From Adiantum capillus-veneris (lineage: Eukaryota; Streptophyta; Polypodiopsida; Polypodiales; Pteridaceae): 64,000 bases of DNA. The position numbers and the translations under genes were made by a program. Positions 50,540 to 61,570 of the stretch are shown one piece after another. How positions within the stretch are numbered: the first letter of the stretch is position 1; each line of letters opens with the position of its first letter. Where the stretch lies: the NCBI GenBank assembly GCA_014529385.2, contig CM043952.1, positions 156,585,057 to 156,649,056 of the forward strand, written 5' to 3'. A model generated the notes under the pieces. It saw only the letters and a list, made by a program, of their open reading frames with translations. It was not told the origin of the DNA and ran no database searches.

Positions 50540-52816
50540 AAACGTTTAGAAATAAAGTCACTAGCATGTCGTACATTGCAAACTTACCTTGGTCACGCAA
50601 CCCCGAGAGTACTCCCACTCTTCCTCAGTCACTTCGTCACCGCATTGTTGTGCGCTTTTCAATTGGTTGTGCAACCATCTTAAGCTCATGAAGGTTGGTA
50701 GGCTCTCCAAACCCGTCGGATAGTGCATCGGTGGTCGTTTTGTGAGATCCATTGCACCAGCTTTGCAAGTTTGTAGATTGTGTTACGGATGTTGAGAGAC
50801 AAACATCCCTCAATGGCAACCGGTAAAATAAACTGTAAAGTATGTGCAGCAATGATATTAAAGTCCACATTTTATGCAATGATATTAAAGTCCACTATGA
50901 ACGTACCTGACACATTTTATGCCAATCGTGTGACTTCAAACCGGTAAGCTTTCCGTCTTTAGTAAAACACGTTCGGAGCGAGTGCATTACGCCAGTGGGG
51001 GTCCACAAAGATCGAATGGTCTCTTTTACTTTGCGTTCTTGGGCTCCTGTGAAAATCCATGGTGCTTTAGGGAGTTTTATCGATCCATCAGACGCTGTTT
51101 GCGGCCAATATTGCTCCATACGATCCACATTTCTAAGGTCAACTCTCGCTCCCAAAGTATCTTTCTTGCCGGTCAGATGGTCCCATAGTAGATTACCCAC
51201 ATTCTTGAATATGTGCATTGGATCGAGCAAGTGATTGATCATGAGTCGGGGCCAGTATGGTAACTCGTACCATAGAGATAGTCTCTTCATCCCTGGAGGC
51301 AATCCGTCATCGCACATCTCCTTCTGCTCTAACCATGCTTGTGCAAACATCCTTGGTGGCTCTCTTCCCAAAAAGCCGTCGCGTAACACATGATTCTCTG
51401 GAAGATACGCTTGATGACCTTCGTAGATTTTCTTCTTCAGTGAGGGCGCCCTACGTGCATTCAGTCTAGGTCCACATGTGACACATGCTCTGTATCCGCT
51501 TGTTTGAAGCCCTGCATGTATACACATGATAATAGATCAACTATGGGAAAAAACAAGATTTACAGTGTCTGAGTGAGGAGTGTCTCTTCCAATAGTGGAC
51601 GAAGATACACATCCATATTCTCCACTTTATATCGCCCTGGCACAATCAAGCTTAGCCATAGGTGCCCCTTCTTCGTAGTCAACCACGGGGGAATGTTGTA
51701 GTTGACGATGACAACGGGCCATACACTGTAAGATGTTGATCTTTGACCAAATGGATTTACGCCATCCATAGCCAGGCCTAAGCGCAAATTTCGAGCTTCC
51801 CTAGCAAAATCCGACCATGTTCCATCTATATGTTTCCAGGTTGCGCAATCTGCAGGAATTCGTAGCACACCATCCGAAGATTTATTCTCCTCATGCCATG
51901 ATGCTAGGGCGGCCATGGACTTACATTCGAAGAAATGCTTGATGCGAGGAAGCAGAGGAAAATGTCGCAAAACCTTTTGTGGAATTTTTGTCCCGTGGAG
52001 ATCTACTCGATATCTTTCGGAATCACATTTCGGACACTTCTCCATGTCTATGTATTCCCCTCTGAAAAGAATGCAGTCATTAGGACAAGCGTGGATAGAA
52101 TTGTAATCCATCTCAAAGTTTCGCAAAATCTTTCTTGCTTCATCTCGGGAATCTGGCATCACATTGTCAGTTGGTAGTATGTGCTCTTTAAGCAATCTAC
52201 ACAACATAAAAATACGATACAGTCGTGTAAAAATCTATCAGATCATTATACATTTAGAGTTTTATTAAAGTAAACTAATTGTAATAGATCACCTGAAAAG
52301 CGCTGTGATGCTAGTGTCACTCCATCCAAACTTTGCCTACATGTTGAGAAGAACCAGGAGTGCTTTCAATCTAAACATACGTGCTCCATTATACAATGGC
52401 GTATCGGCTTCACTTTTCATATCATCATAGATAAGCCTTTTTGAATCCATGATCGTCTCGATCATTTCATCAATCTCGGGCTCAAACATTGCCTCGTTGG
52501 GAATGTGCTCTGCATGATCATCCCCCGAGCTGTCAGAGGCTACATCTTGTGGCCTCACATATGCTGCTTGACCAAAGCGCCTGCGAACACGTCTATTGGG
52601 TTGCAAGATTGCTGCTTGTTGGCCAGTGTCAGAGTTATAATTGGCAACAACTCGATCTATAATAGATGGATCGAACTCGCCAAATTCGCGAATGTGCTGC
52701 AAAGAAACACGTCTTGTCCATCGCACAACATGCTTGCATTGATTACAAGGACATAAGACCCTCGTTGAGAGATAGGTGTTTCGGTTGGACGGTCCCACAT
52801 CCTCGTCACTACTCAT
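50540..52816 (-). pseudogene. CACTA TNP2-type transposase with premature stop
   Basis: TNP2 is the catalytic transposase of CACTA elements. Exon 1 (52816-52293) starts MSSDEDVG and has the Transpos_assoc finger RVLCPCNQCKHVV, but TAG at 52339-52337 interrupts it before AKFGWSDTSITALF. Exon 2 (52196-51560): HACPNDCILFRGEYIDMEKC, LRHFPLLPRIKHFF, LGLAMDGVNPFG and GHLWLSLIVPGRYK. Exon 3 (51527-50908): GYRACVTCGPRLN, LPENHVLRDGFLG, INHLLDPMHIFKNVGNLLWD, HDWHKMCQ then GTACGT donor. The D-G-x-N-P-F-G and D-P-M-H contexts hold two expected catalytic acids. Some 25-30 residues usual between exons 2 and 3 seem absent. Exon 4 starts ILPVAIEGCLSLNIRNTIYK (DUF4218-like), then loses frame. Likely inactive. 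Confidence 0.83.
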
Positions 52817-52878
52817 AATGAGGATAAAAATCTTATAACCTGGACAACAAATTTAATATTCTATTGGCATTCTTCGTC

Positions 52879-52881
<3 letters not shown>

Positions 52882-52937
<56 letters not shown>
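52882..52937. repeat. (CT)n microsatellite in the CACTA
   Basis: About 28 CT units, just upstream of the TNP2 start. It may sit in the promoter or 5' untranslated part. Confidence 0.92.
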
Positions 52938-52940
<3 letters not shown>

Positions 52941-53277
52941 ACCTCACATTCTCTAGTCATGTCCAATCCCCGCACACCTCGGTCTAGAGGTGCACGGAGA
53001 TCAGAACCACCGGGTTATAATCTCGTCTTTATTGGTCAATACCTATATTTGTGGGTACAAGAAATCTACAGACCCACGTCTACATGATACTGCATGTAGT
53101 GGACAAAACCCCTTTGCCTCTTCTCTAGCTGTAGCACTTCACAGCATCTTAACATCTTTTCACAGTAGATCTTTTCACTGTTCGTCTAACTCTAAACCCT
53201 AAACCGTAAGTAATTCTTGCGTGGACTCGATCTAACGTAAATAATCGTAAATCTAACTAAAAATAAACCTAAATCTA

Positions 53278-54075
53278 ATTTAACGTAAGTCTACATCTAA
53301 CCTAATCTTTAACGTCTTTTGGGATAGTTTCCTACGACGTTAAAACTCTCTTCTTCTTATGTGTGTGTGTGTGTGTGGGTGTGGGTAAACCTAAATAAAC
53401 CTAAGTCTAATCTAATATAACATAAATCTAAATCTAACGTAAATTATGTTATATTAAAAACAAAGAACTAAACTAACAGGGATTATAAGAACCTTAAAAC
53501 TGATTTAACACATAATTTTTCACATAACTCGGCAAGAGTTGGCATTCTCATCACTAAAGATGTGAGAGTTAACTTCCGGCGGTGACGCTGCCTCATCTCC
53601 ATCCACATCTGACGACAGCAATTGGCCCTTTAGACCGTTCTTGCTCTTGTTACTAACTTTGAAGTTGCTGTTGAATGACTAGAGGTTGTCTAGATGGTCA
53701 TTGTGCCGGGGATGTAGTGACTCTTGCCGCCCTGAAGATCCACCTTCTTCCCTATCTTCTGAAGACATTTCACCAGTACTTTTGGATCGACGGAGCCCAC
53801 CATGAGTGAAGGCAGCAATACCCTATATTCCATTGAGGGCTTTCTTCACCCGCTTCATGCAGGCATCGCAGTCTATGGAGACCTAAATCTAATCTAATAT
53901 AACGTAAATCTAAATCTAGCATAAATAAACGTAAATCTAATAAAAAATAAACCTAAATCTAATCTAATTTAACTTAAATAAACCTAAATCTAATTTAACG
54001 TAAGTCTACATCTAACCTAATCTTTAACGTCTTTTAGGATAGTTTCCTACGACGTTATAACTCTCTTCTTCTTGT
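53278..54075. repeat. direct duplication of about 85 bp within the CACTA
   Basis: The text AACGTAAGTCTACATCTAAC through the TTTCCTACGACGTTA phrase and a TG run occurs at about 53281-53375 and again at 53995-54085 with few changes. CTAAATCTAATCTAA-type words fill the spaces. The captured gene piece lies between the two copies. Confidence 0.75.
53520..53882 (-). pseudogene. captured HIPP gene fragment (HMA domain and CaaX end) inside the CACTA
   Basis: HIPP proteins bind heavy metals through an HMA domain and are anchored by prenylation of a C-terminal CaaX Cys. The minus strand from 53882 reads VSIDCDACMKRVKKALNGI with the C-x2-C metal site, then a stop and frame change, then MVGSVDPKVLVKCLQKIGKK, which is the second half of an HMA domain. 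After further breaks comes SDVDGDEAASPPEVNSHIFS and DENANSCRVM followed by TGA. SDEN-x-N-x-C-x-x-M matches the conserved HIPP ending (SDDNPNAC-x-x-M type). AG precedes the first codon, so the 5' edge looks like an exon border. About 15 residues in the HMA middle are missing. Not functional. Confidence 0.8.
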
Positions 54076-54496
54076 GTGTGTGCGCGTGTGTGGATGTGTG
54101 TGCCAATAAAAACAGATAAATGGTATAACCTTTCTATCACCCATGCCAAGTATGATAGATTGGTTATGCCATTTCCCTCTTGAATAATAGGTCTTGAGTT
54201 CAACTCCTCGTCGGCTAGATCTTTAGGTCTTTTAATTTTAATTAGTTTCCTACGATGTTAAATTAGTTTCTCTCTCTTTGTCTCTCAATGTGTGTGCGTT
54301 TTTTTGGATCGTATGCATGTTTTCTCTCTCTTTTCCTCTCTCAATGTGTGCGTTTTTTGTTTATGCATGTTCTCTCTCTCTTTTCCTCTCTCAATGCGTG
54401 CGTTTTTTGTTTATACATGTCTCTCTCTCTTTTCCTCTCTCAATGTGTGTGTGCATTCTTTGTTTATGTATGTGTGTGTGCGTTTTTGTTTATGTC

Positions 54497-54500
<4 letters not shown>

Positions 54501-54545
<45 letters not shown>

Positions 54546-54717
54546 AAAAACACTATGTGTGTGTGTGTATGTGTGTGTGTGAGAGAGAGAGAGAGGGAGA
54601 GAGAAAGAGGGGAAGGGAACATGAGAGTGAGGAGAGGGAAGGAGCATACCTGGCTCTCCTTCCTCTCCTCGTGTGTGTGTGTGTGTTTGTGTATGTGTGT
54701 GTGTGTGTGTGGAGAAG

Positions 54718-54760
<43 letters not shown>
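54501..54760. repeat. (CT)n, (GT)n and (GA)n microsatellite cluster in the CACTA
   Basis: CT at 54501-54542, GT at 54556-54582 and 54672-54710, GA at 54580-54610 and 54722-54760. Long open frames across this block are products of the repeats and are not genes. Confidence 0.9.
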
Positions 54761-54763
<3 letters not shown>

Positions 54764-54790
54764 TTACCTGCTCCTTGCTTGAGGCCGCCG

Positions 54791-54955
54791 AAAAACTCAG
54801 ATCTGAGATCTGAGTTTTTGGGCGCGCTCTGTTATTTTTTTAGCCCAGTCGGCGTCGCTATGAGCGTCGCAAATTTCTTTGGAAATTTGCGACGCTCATA
54901 GCGACACCGGGTTTTTTTTTTGAGCGTCGCTGTGTGAGCGTCGCTAATATGAATA
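54791..54955. repeat. right subterminal repeats of the CACTA with two perfect hairpins
   Basis: 54791-54804 and 54806-54819 are 14-nt perfect inverse arms (AAAAACTCAGATCT) with a 1-nt gap. 54854-54877 and 54882-54905 are 24-nt perfect inverse arms around a 4-nt loop, containing GTCGCTATGAGCGTCGC. Two more GAGCGTCGCT units follow before the terminal repeat. Confidence 0.88.
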
Positions 54956-55638
54956 GCCTCTTGTAGTGATGGAGCTTAAAATACCTTAGGGTTAGCTTCA
55001 TTAAAGACCTCCAATTGTTAGTGTTAAAAGTCCTTTGACCTTAGGCAAGCTAGGGATGAGCTTGGGGTGGGAACCCGAGGTGTTTGATGACTAAGGTGCT
55101 TGATGACTAAGGTGATTGAGGTGCTTGTCGTGCTTCATGACAAGGGTGCTTGGGGTGCTTATCATGCTTGATGACTAAGGTGCTTGAGGTGCTTGTCATG
55201 CTTGATGAGGAAGGTGCTTGAAAAGCTTCCTATGCATGGGGGGTAAGGTGCTTGAGTCAAAAAGAGAACCTACAAAGGAGGGGGAAAGCCCCAAAGTTAG
55301 GGGAATCTTTGACTCAACCCCCCACTCACCCAAAGGGCACCCTTTTCTCAAGGGGCACATGGGACACATGTCAGACTCTCCCTATGCTTAACCACATGGT
55401 GTGCTTGAATGCTATTGTTTGGGCTAAAGAGGGGTCCAATGAGCTTCTAGTTCCATCCAACAAATATCTTGATATTTTCAAGCTCTCTCTCTCTAAGGGG
55501 TAAGGAGGACACTTGTCCAAAGACTACCCATGTACTTGAAATGCATGGTGCATATGATTGGCTAGGGGGAGAGGGGTCCAATGAGCTTGAGGCATAAGCA
55601 AAAAGTAGAACTTGCCCCAAGCAAGCAAGGGGTGTGCT

Positions 55639-55664
55639 GGGGGGGGGGGGGGGGGGGGGGGGGG
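55639..55664. repeat. G homopolymer, 26 nt
   Basis: In the 3' LTR. The 5' LTR has GGGGGGGCGGGGGG at the same place, so the run grew or lost its C in this copy. Confidence 0.9.
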
Positions 55665-56419
55665 TATACACCACACACACTCATTTTGTGGATCATTCTC
55701 ACTTGGTGAAAGTAGAGGAACTCCACCTCCTTCTCCAAGCTTGTGAGAAGTGAGAGCCTACACCAACACTCTTGGCTATGGAATGCAAATCCAACCAAGA
55801 GTCATGCCTCAATGCTTAAGCTTGCCATCTTCTCCATCTTCATTACTATGCTATTATGTATGCCAGCAAGAAGAGTGATGATAAGTGAGGAACTATTTCT
55901 TTCTTCTATGGAACATTTCTTCCTCCTCTTCCCTGCCCTCATTCCCCGCTAGCTCTCTCCACCTTCGAAGGTGTTTGAGGCCTTGGGACTAAGGCTTGGG
56001 ATAGTTAATGCTTTCTACAAATTTTATGTTATGCTTGTGATGCATAAAGCTTTCCATCTTCATTGCATCACCTAGGTCACAAGGAACACAAAGATTGTAT
56101 TGTACCAAGTCTCTCTTGATAGAAGAAACTATAATACAAATGCCTATTGAAGGGGGGACCGGCTTCGTATGAATCCAGTTCTCAATTGTTGGCATGTTCT
56201 CTAAACTCTCTCTCTTGCAAAAGTATTGTTCATGCCAAGTTAACTAAGTAACATGTTTATGTTGCTACCATCAATTAAGTTCACCCGCTATGCCTACAAA
56301 GTAACCTCACAAAAGTGCTTCATCTAATTCTCTAATTCCTTTACTCTCAAAGTTTATAGGCCATTTCCATTACACTTCTTTATCGTGCTCGTTTGGGTGA
56401 TAGACTAGTATGATTTAGT

Positions 56420-56830
56420 GGAACAGTTAATTAGTACGCATGTGAAAACTTGGTTCTTAACCAAAAATTGTGTCATTTCCATAGGAGACATGTTTTCCTC
56501 TCATCAACACCATTTACATAAGGTGTATATGGCACCGCATATTGGTGGTTTTATCTCACAAATTGCATTGAATTCCTTTGACATATACTCCCATCGTCAA
56601 TCAGAATGGGGGTGCTCACAGTACAACCAAAGACATTTTCAACCATAAGTAGAAATTTCTTGAAGGACATACCACTTTGGACTTTGCCCTAAGTAGATGC
56701 ACCAATGCATGCTTGGAGCAATCGTCATTAAAACTCACAAAGTACAAATGATTCCCAAAAGATGGATATGCATCACACCAGAAAAGGCACTATGGAAAAG
56801 CTCCAATTTGTGACTAGTCCACAATGAGTG
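56420..56830 (-). pseudogene. copia integrase relic next to the chromovirus
   Basis: The minus strand is a decayed match to the Copia-A integrase region at 1290-1710, including the text behind the GGEYMS and QQNG motifs, with many changes and stops. Much older than the other copies. Confidence 0.65.
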
Positions 56831-58775
56831 ATCCTTAGAAAACTTAGAACACTATGTGTTTAATCTCTGGTTTAAAGGTTTCGATCTGATTCATAGTGGT
56901 TTATAAGATACGATCAAAACAATGTTTCTATCGCCTACCTAACGTGAAACGAAAAACGCATTTTATGCACCTAAAATGACCATAAACACATCGTCTGCAT
57001 AAATCAGCTGGCTAAACATGATAAAACAAGCATGGAACATCTTTGTACACATCTCACAAGCCCGTACATTCCTACATATATGAAAAAGCAGCCACCGAAA
57101 GGGTAGTTACTCAAAAACAAAGTAGAAGGAGAAAGAGATGATGGCTATGGAGTTTAGAGCTTCTTACCATGCTTAAGAAGTGATTATTGGATGTCAAAAG
57201 GCTTCTTACTTTGGCACAAGAGAATGGTGATGAAAGCTACATGAAGGTTTTCAGTCCGAACTCGATGGAGAGAGTGTACCCCGTGAAAAGAGAAGAGAAT
57301 ATAGTAAGCAAGTAGAGAAAGAGAGTGTTCTTCCTTTTCTTCTTCCTGTGAACAAAAGAGAAGTTCTTATGGGAATGGTGATAGAGAGCTTAAACCACTC
57401 CGTATAATATGTATGTATAACCATGTGATAGTAGACGCAACAATTGGCACTGAAAACTGAGCACTCGGGCTGCTTTTTTAGGTACTCTTATCGGGTGGAG
57501 TGTTGCCCAAGCTAAGACATGGTGCCCCCTCTTCAATTAGAAATAGCTGCAATCATTTGCGACTCTTTTTCAAAAACAAGAATTTGCTTTTGGTGGTCAA
57601 CTCTTCCCTTTCTCTTTAATTTTTGTAGTAAATTGCTTGATTGGAATAGTATCCCAAAACTTAATGAGACCGTAATGAACTTTGTTGCATCGTGATGCTC
57701 CGGTGTAATTACGACTTCCCCATACTGCCTCCATGTATTTATGGTGCCACTTTTAATAAAAATAATTTTCATAAAAATCTAATTTAATATCGTTTCTTTA
57801 TCGTATGGTCATTTTTATACACGACGATAACTAAAAATATTGTTTTTAGGTTTAGGTTATCCTAAAAAATACATTGTTTCTCAAAAACATCGAAAAGCAC
57901 AATAAACAAAAAATTAAACCACGGGTTTCCCTTGTCCACCCAAACAAGAAAGCGCACTCACTATTCACCGAAAAACACAAAAATCATGAAAGGCAAAAAA
58001 AGAGTGAAAAGTGCTAAAATTATAGATGTTTATAAAATTAAACCATAGATTCCTCGGGACTTTTAAATCAAGGATCCGGTCGAGCTTTTCACAAAAAAGC
58101 ACCAAAAAGCATGAAAAAGCTAAAAAGTACGTTTTTTTTTCAAAATTGAACCAAACATCCGTTTGCTGACCTACTGGAACATGAAAACTACCTTGCTTTT
58201 CATTTTAAAATTTGAACCATAAATATAAGAAGTGGACATTGGAATCTATTAAATTCGTATTTTTAAAAGAGACCTAAAAATCGGGGATCTTACACTTTCT
58301 CAAGCTCATAGCTCCCTTGTGAATGGTCCATTTGGAGTGTCGACTGCTTCATTTTGTTTGCAAGTGAAAACTCTATGCGACATAATAAGTTCCTCACAGT
58401 AAAACTGTGTTTTTGTTGTGGCTAACGTCCTTCTAAATCTGCTCATAACTCAAGATTTATATAACCAAATTCCACTTTATGCATAAGAGGGGTGTTGGGG
58501 TATCATTGTTCAAGGTTGAACATAGTTGAGTCAAATATGACCTATAGATAATAATCATGATTTTTTCAAGTGGTCCAAAGGAGGATTTGAGGCCATAGGT
58601 ATATGTCTTTAGTCATTGCCTAACCATCCTACAAGTTTGGTCTGGATTGGACTTTGTTTGGGACAAGATTTTCTTAGGAGTTTCGAAGCATATTGACACA
58701 ACTAGGAGAGTGAACCATGGACTTTCCTATCTCATATGATAGCATGAAGTTGAACATAGCTGAAAAGAATCATAC
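56831..58775. other. stretch without recognised feature
   Basis: AT-rich, stops in all frames. Repeated words such as AAAAAGCACCAAAAAGC near 58090 are low complexity. Nothing supported. Confidence 0.5.
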
Positions 58776-59212
58776 TACATAGAGAGAGAGAAGGGCTAGG
58801 AATGGTCTATGTACTCAAGAAGTTCATGCACTACTTATTAGCAAATAAGTGTATCTTCTTTTGTGGACTACCAAGATCTACTTTATCTAGTTAACAAACC
58901 ATGTAATACTGGGAGAATTGTGAGATGGTTCATCATCGTACTAGAGTATGATTTTACAACACTTGTTAAAAAGGACACCACGCATCAACGAACAGACCAT
59001 CTATCAAGGATCACCTCAAGAGAACCTCCCAAGGGGGTGGATGATAACTTGTCAGATGCCTATCTGTTCTCCATTGAGATGATTCCTAGATGGCTAGAGG
59101 ATCTTATCACTCTCATGACTATAGCACAAGTAGATTCACAGATTCCACTATCTATAACACCATGGATGATTGAGCGATTGGCTATGCATCAATTATTGGT
59201 AAGAAGATGTTA
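58776..59212 (+). pseudogene. Ty3-type RNase H relic related to the giant element
   Basis: 58863-59212 reads LLYLVNKPCNTGRIVRWFII, TTHQRTDHLSRI and VDDNLSDAYLFSIEMIPRWL. This matches the RNase H tail of the giant element (LLYSVNKPCSTGLIVRWFII, VDDDLPDAYLFNIEMVPRWS) but is older and on the other strand. The preceding bases hold more of the same domain in a broken frame. Confidence 0.8.
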
Positions 59213-59435
59213 GTGGGTCACCGTGATCGGACGTATGTAGCGTAGCTATTTGGCACTAACATAATGTCAAACTTGGGAAAGTGACTCGGATGGGTCATGG
59301 AGACTCTTTGGGGTGTCAACCTCAAGAAGTGAACCTAGTGAACTAAGTTGTCAATGCAACTAGTCAACTATCACTCTCTAATTTGGGAAATTAGCCTATG
59401 TCCTATCTCATTGCTCTAGGTTATCATGCCATTTT
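59213..59435 (-). repeat. LTR fragment related to the giant element
   Basis: Starts TGTTAGTGGGTCACCGTGAT and follows the low end of the giant-element LTRs (TGTTTGTGGGTCGCC) through TGGGTCATGG and GGGTGTCA words. Diverged, cut by the Copia-A LTR at 59436. Its orientation is opposite to the RNase H relic next to it. Confidence 0.65.
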
Positions 59436-59643
59436 TGTTACCATATACATGTGGTAGTGATGTGTGTGAACACACTTAGGACCGTCATGGAATTTTCCCC
59501 CCGTGCATTGTATATACCTCCATCACTCTAGGGCTATCTTATCTTTCCATTGCACACTAAGTAATACACTCTCTCTTGTGTGCCTTGAGCTTCCTTCGTC
59601 TTCTCCGAGATGTATGTGTTTTCTTGCAACCCTAATTTCAACA
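59436..59643 (+). repeat. 5' LTR of Copia-A copy e
   Basis: 208 bp, TGTTACCATATACATG to CCCTAATTTCAACA, followed by the primer site ATTGGTATCAAAGC. Confidence 0.9.
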
Positions 59644-60004
59644 ATTGGTATCAAAGCAGGTTGCACCCTCTCGGGCTTAGTCATCAGTAGCTCTAGCACG
59701 TTCCTGCTCACTTTCTCCAATTTTTATGAGCTTTGGAGAGCGTCAACAAATCAACTAATATTTTGGGGGAATTTGAAGAGCTTAATCTGCTCAAAATTTT
59801 CATTTGGGCTCACTTCTGTCTCTATTTCCACGACATGTAGTACTACACATGCTATTTTGTCATTTTTGCAAAATTTCTGCCAGTGCCATTTTTTGCATAA
59901 CAAGTCTCTTACATTCTTCTACGGTTTGTGCTATATAGCACGTCTTGTTCTCACTTTGTTTCTCCTCTTTTTGGGTAGTTTTCACATCAAGTGCAGCATT
60001 TTCC

Positions 60005-61340
60005 ATGGCTGACAACAACACAGATGTGTTCAAGATGTTTGCTACTGAGGATAGATTGGATGGGGACAATTACCCTAGGTGGGCTTATATGATGCAACAT
60101 GTTCTAGTTTCAAAGGGCATTTGAAACATTGTGCATGGCATTGATGTACGTCTTGGTTCTGAGGATGTAGGCGATGTTGAGGATGTTGCAGGTTTTGGTG
60201 GCACTGCTACCAAAGCTGTTTTGCCTACGTCGGGGGGAGGGGGAGGGAGTCACTCAATAGGTTTTGGGACTTTCACGTGAGTGCAGCAGAAGGGGTTATT
60301 AAATTTAATTTTTTTCTCACAGTTTCACATACAAAAGGGATTGTAAAATCAAATCGAGAAAAAACTTACAAATTGAATAGGAAAATGTGTATTTTATTTG
60401 TCAAATTTTCCTAGATAAGGAGTTTTATAAATAGTCCTTGAACGCATGTGATATACTCAATTTATACATTGTGACCCCCCCCCAAGTGCCTACGGCTAAG
60501 CAAGCTCATTGTGGGATGTAAAAGATGCGTAGGCTCATGCTTCGATTGCCTAGTCTCTGAAGCACACTATTACTCCTCATGTTCGTTTAGCAAAATCTAC
60601 AAAACAGGATTGGGATATTTTGGTTGTTCTTTACGCAAGTCATAATGAGGTAGAAATTGCAATGCTGCGTAAAGATTTGGAGTCGAAGATTATGCATGAG
60701 GAAGATGAAATGCGCACTTTGCTTGCTGATGTCAAGCATATAAATTAAAAACTTATTTCTACAGGCAAAGTCATTTCTGACAGTTCTCTTGTGCAGAGTG
60801 TTCTTGATGCTTTGCCAGATTTTTACCAGACTTTTGCTAGTACTTGGAGACTTATGACCCAAGGAAATCTTGAAGTTGTCAAGTTTGATGCTTTATGCAC
60901 ATTGCTATTGCAAGAGTCACTTTCTAGAAAAAACAGGGCTAAACAGCATACAGTTGAAGAGGATTTTATTATTGCTCAAAGAAAAGGTGCTAATAGCATT
61001 GTAACCACTTCTCATGGTTCTTCTACGAGTGGAAAATCTTACATTCCTAATGCTTCTGCTAGCAGCACTTTGTCTAGGAATTTTGGTGATAAGGGCAAAA
61101 AGAAGATGCGTTGCCATTATTGTAAAGCTAATGATCACTTGATCAAGGAGTGTCAAAAATTGAAGGCAAAAGAGGCTAAGAAGAAAAAGGTCGGATCAAC
61201 TACAAGGTCAAGTACAAGTGCAGCTATTGTAGAGTCTTTTGTGAAAGGAGATTGTGATGCTGATGTAGATGGAAAGTGGGTTTCTAGTGCAACACATACT
61301 TATGATCTTGTTATCCATGATGCATGCATGTCACTTGCTA
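60005..61340 (+). pseudogene. Copia-A copy e gag with zinc knuckle, interrupted by a small insertion
   Basis: Start at 60005 (MADNNTDVFKMFATEDRLDG, then GDNYPRWAYMMQHVLVSKGI and a stop). It is interrupted at 60230-60486 by the 8-bp-duplication insertion. It resumes with QSVLDALPDFYQTFASTWRL and MTQGNLEVVKFDALCTLLLQ. The knuckle RCHYCKANDHLIKECQ lies near 61109-61156. UBN2-type copia Gag. Broken by at least two stops besides the insertion. Confidence 0.85.
60230..60486. mobile_element. 257-bp non-autonomous insertion with 8-bp target duplication
   Basis: TGCCTACG stands at 60222-60229 and 60487-60494, and copies a and d show gag text without the insert. The insert is AT-rich inside and has G-rich/C-rich ends (TCGGGGGGAGGG to CCCCCCCCCCAAG) that form a poor terminal inverted repeat, with TCACT/TGAC words next to them. 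The 8-bp duplication fits hAT-type MITEs, but the ends are not the classic CAGGG. Confidence 0.72.
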
Positions 61341-61570
61341 CAGATTCACATGTGTGATATCTTGACAGTGGTGCTACAAAGCACATTACCTCACATTGTG
61401 ATTTGTTTACCTCTCTTGAATCTATCCCTCATGGAAATACTATCAGTTGTGCCAACAATGCCTCTTGTTTGATTTAGGGACTTGGAAAGATTGTGCTTAC
61501 TACTGCAAATGGCAGTTCTTTCACACTTGTTGATGCATTATATGTACCTGGGATCAAGAAAACTCTTTTG
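61341..61570 (+). pseudogene. Copia-A copy e protease remnant
   Basis: YLDSGATKHITSHCDLF with TGA where Trp is expected before it, then CANNASCLI, a stop, and GKIVLTTANGSSFTLVDALY. The catalytic Asp context is kept. Confidence 0.8.

Larger units (their letters stand above)
47545..54968 (-). mobile_element. CACTA (En/Spm) transposon, 7.4 kb, target duplication ATG
   Basis: The ends are CACTACAAGAGG at 47545 and its exact inverse CCTCTTGTAGTG at 54968. ATG stands on both sides (47542-47544, 54969-54971), and the empty site is seen in the other LTR. Subterminal DNA has many GCGTCGCTA/TAGCGACGC units. Both transposase-type genes run on the minus strand. About 2.1 kb at the right holds simple repeats, a direct duplication and a captured host-gene fragment. 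Confidence 0.96.
40516..56374 (+). mobile_element. Ty3 chromovirus-like element, target duplication CTTCT, with CACTA in its 3' LTR
   Basis: LTRs 40516-42185 (1,670 bp) and 47238-56374 (about 1,710 bp once the CACTA is discounted). CTTCT flanks both ends (40511-40515 and 56375-56379). The primer site TGGTATCATAGCA resembles tRNA-iMet, as in chromoviruses. Internal DNA is 5.05 kb in plus-strand order gag, protease, RT, RNase H, integrase. Coding is heavily decayed and the RT lacks its catalytic box. The coding is much more damaged than the LTRs, so this copy may have moved as a defective element helped in trans. Confidence 0.93.
47238..56374 (+). repeat. 3' LTR of the chromovirus-like element, interrupted by CACTA
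   Basis: Parts 47238-47544 and 54969-56374 (with one ATG copy extra) line up with the 5' LTR, which reads CATCTAATGGAGCTT uninterrupted at 40805-40819. The right part has 26 consecutive G (55639-55664) where the 5' LTR has two shorter G runs. Confidence 0.92.

Noticed and set aside
54278..54901. Long open frames in the microsatellite block
   Set aside because: They consist of Ser/Leu, Val/Cys or Arg/Glu repeats that result from CT, GT and GA runs.
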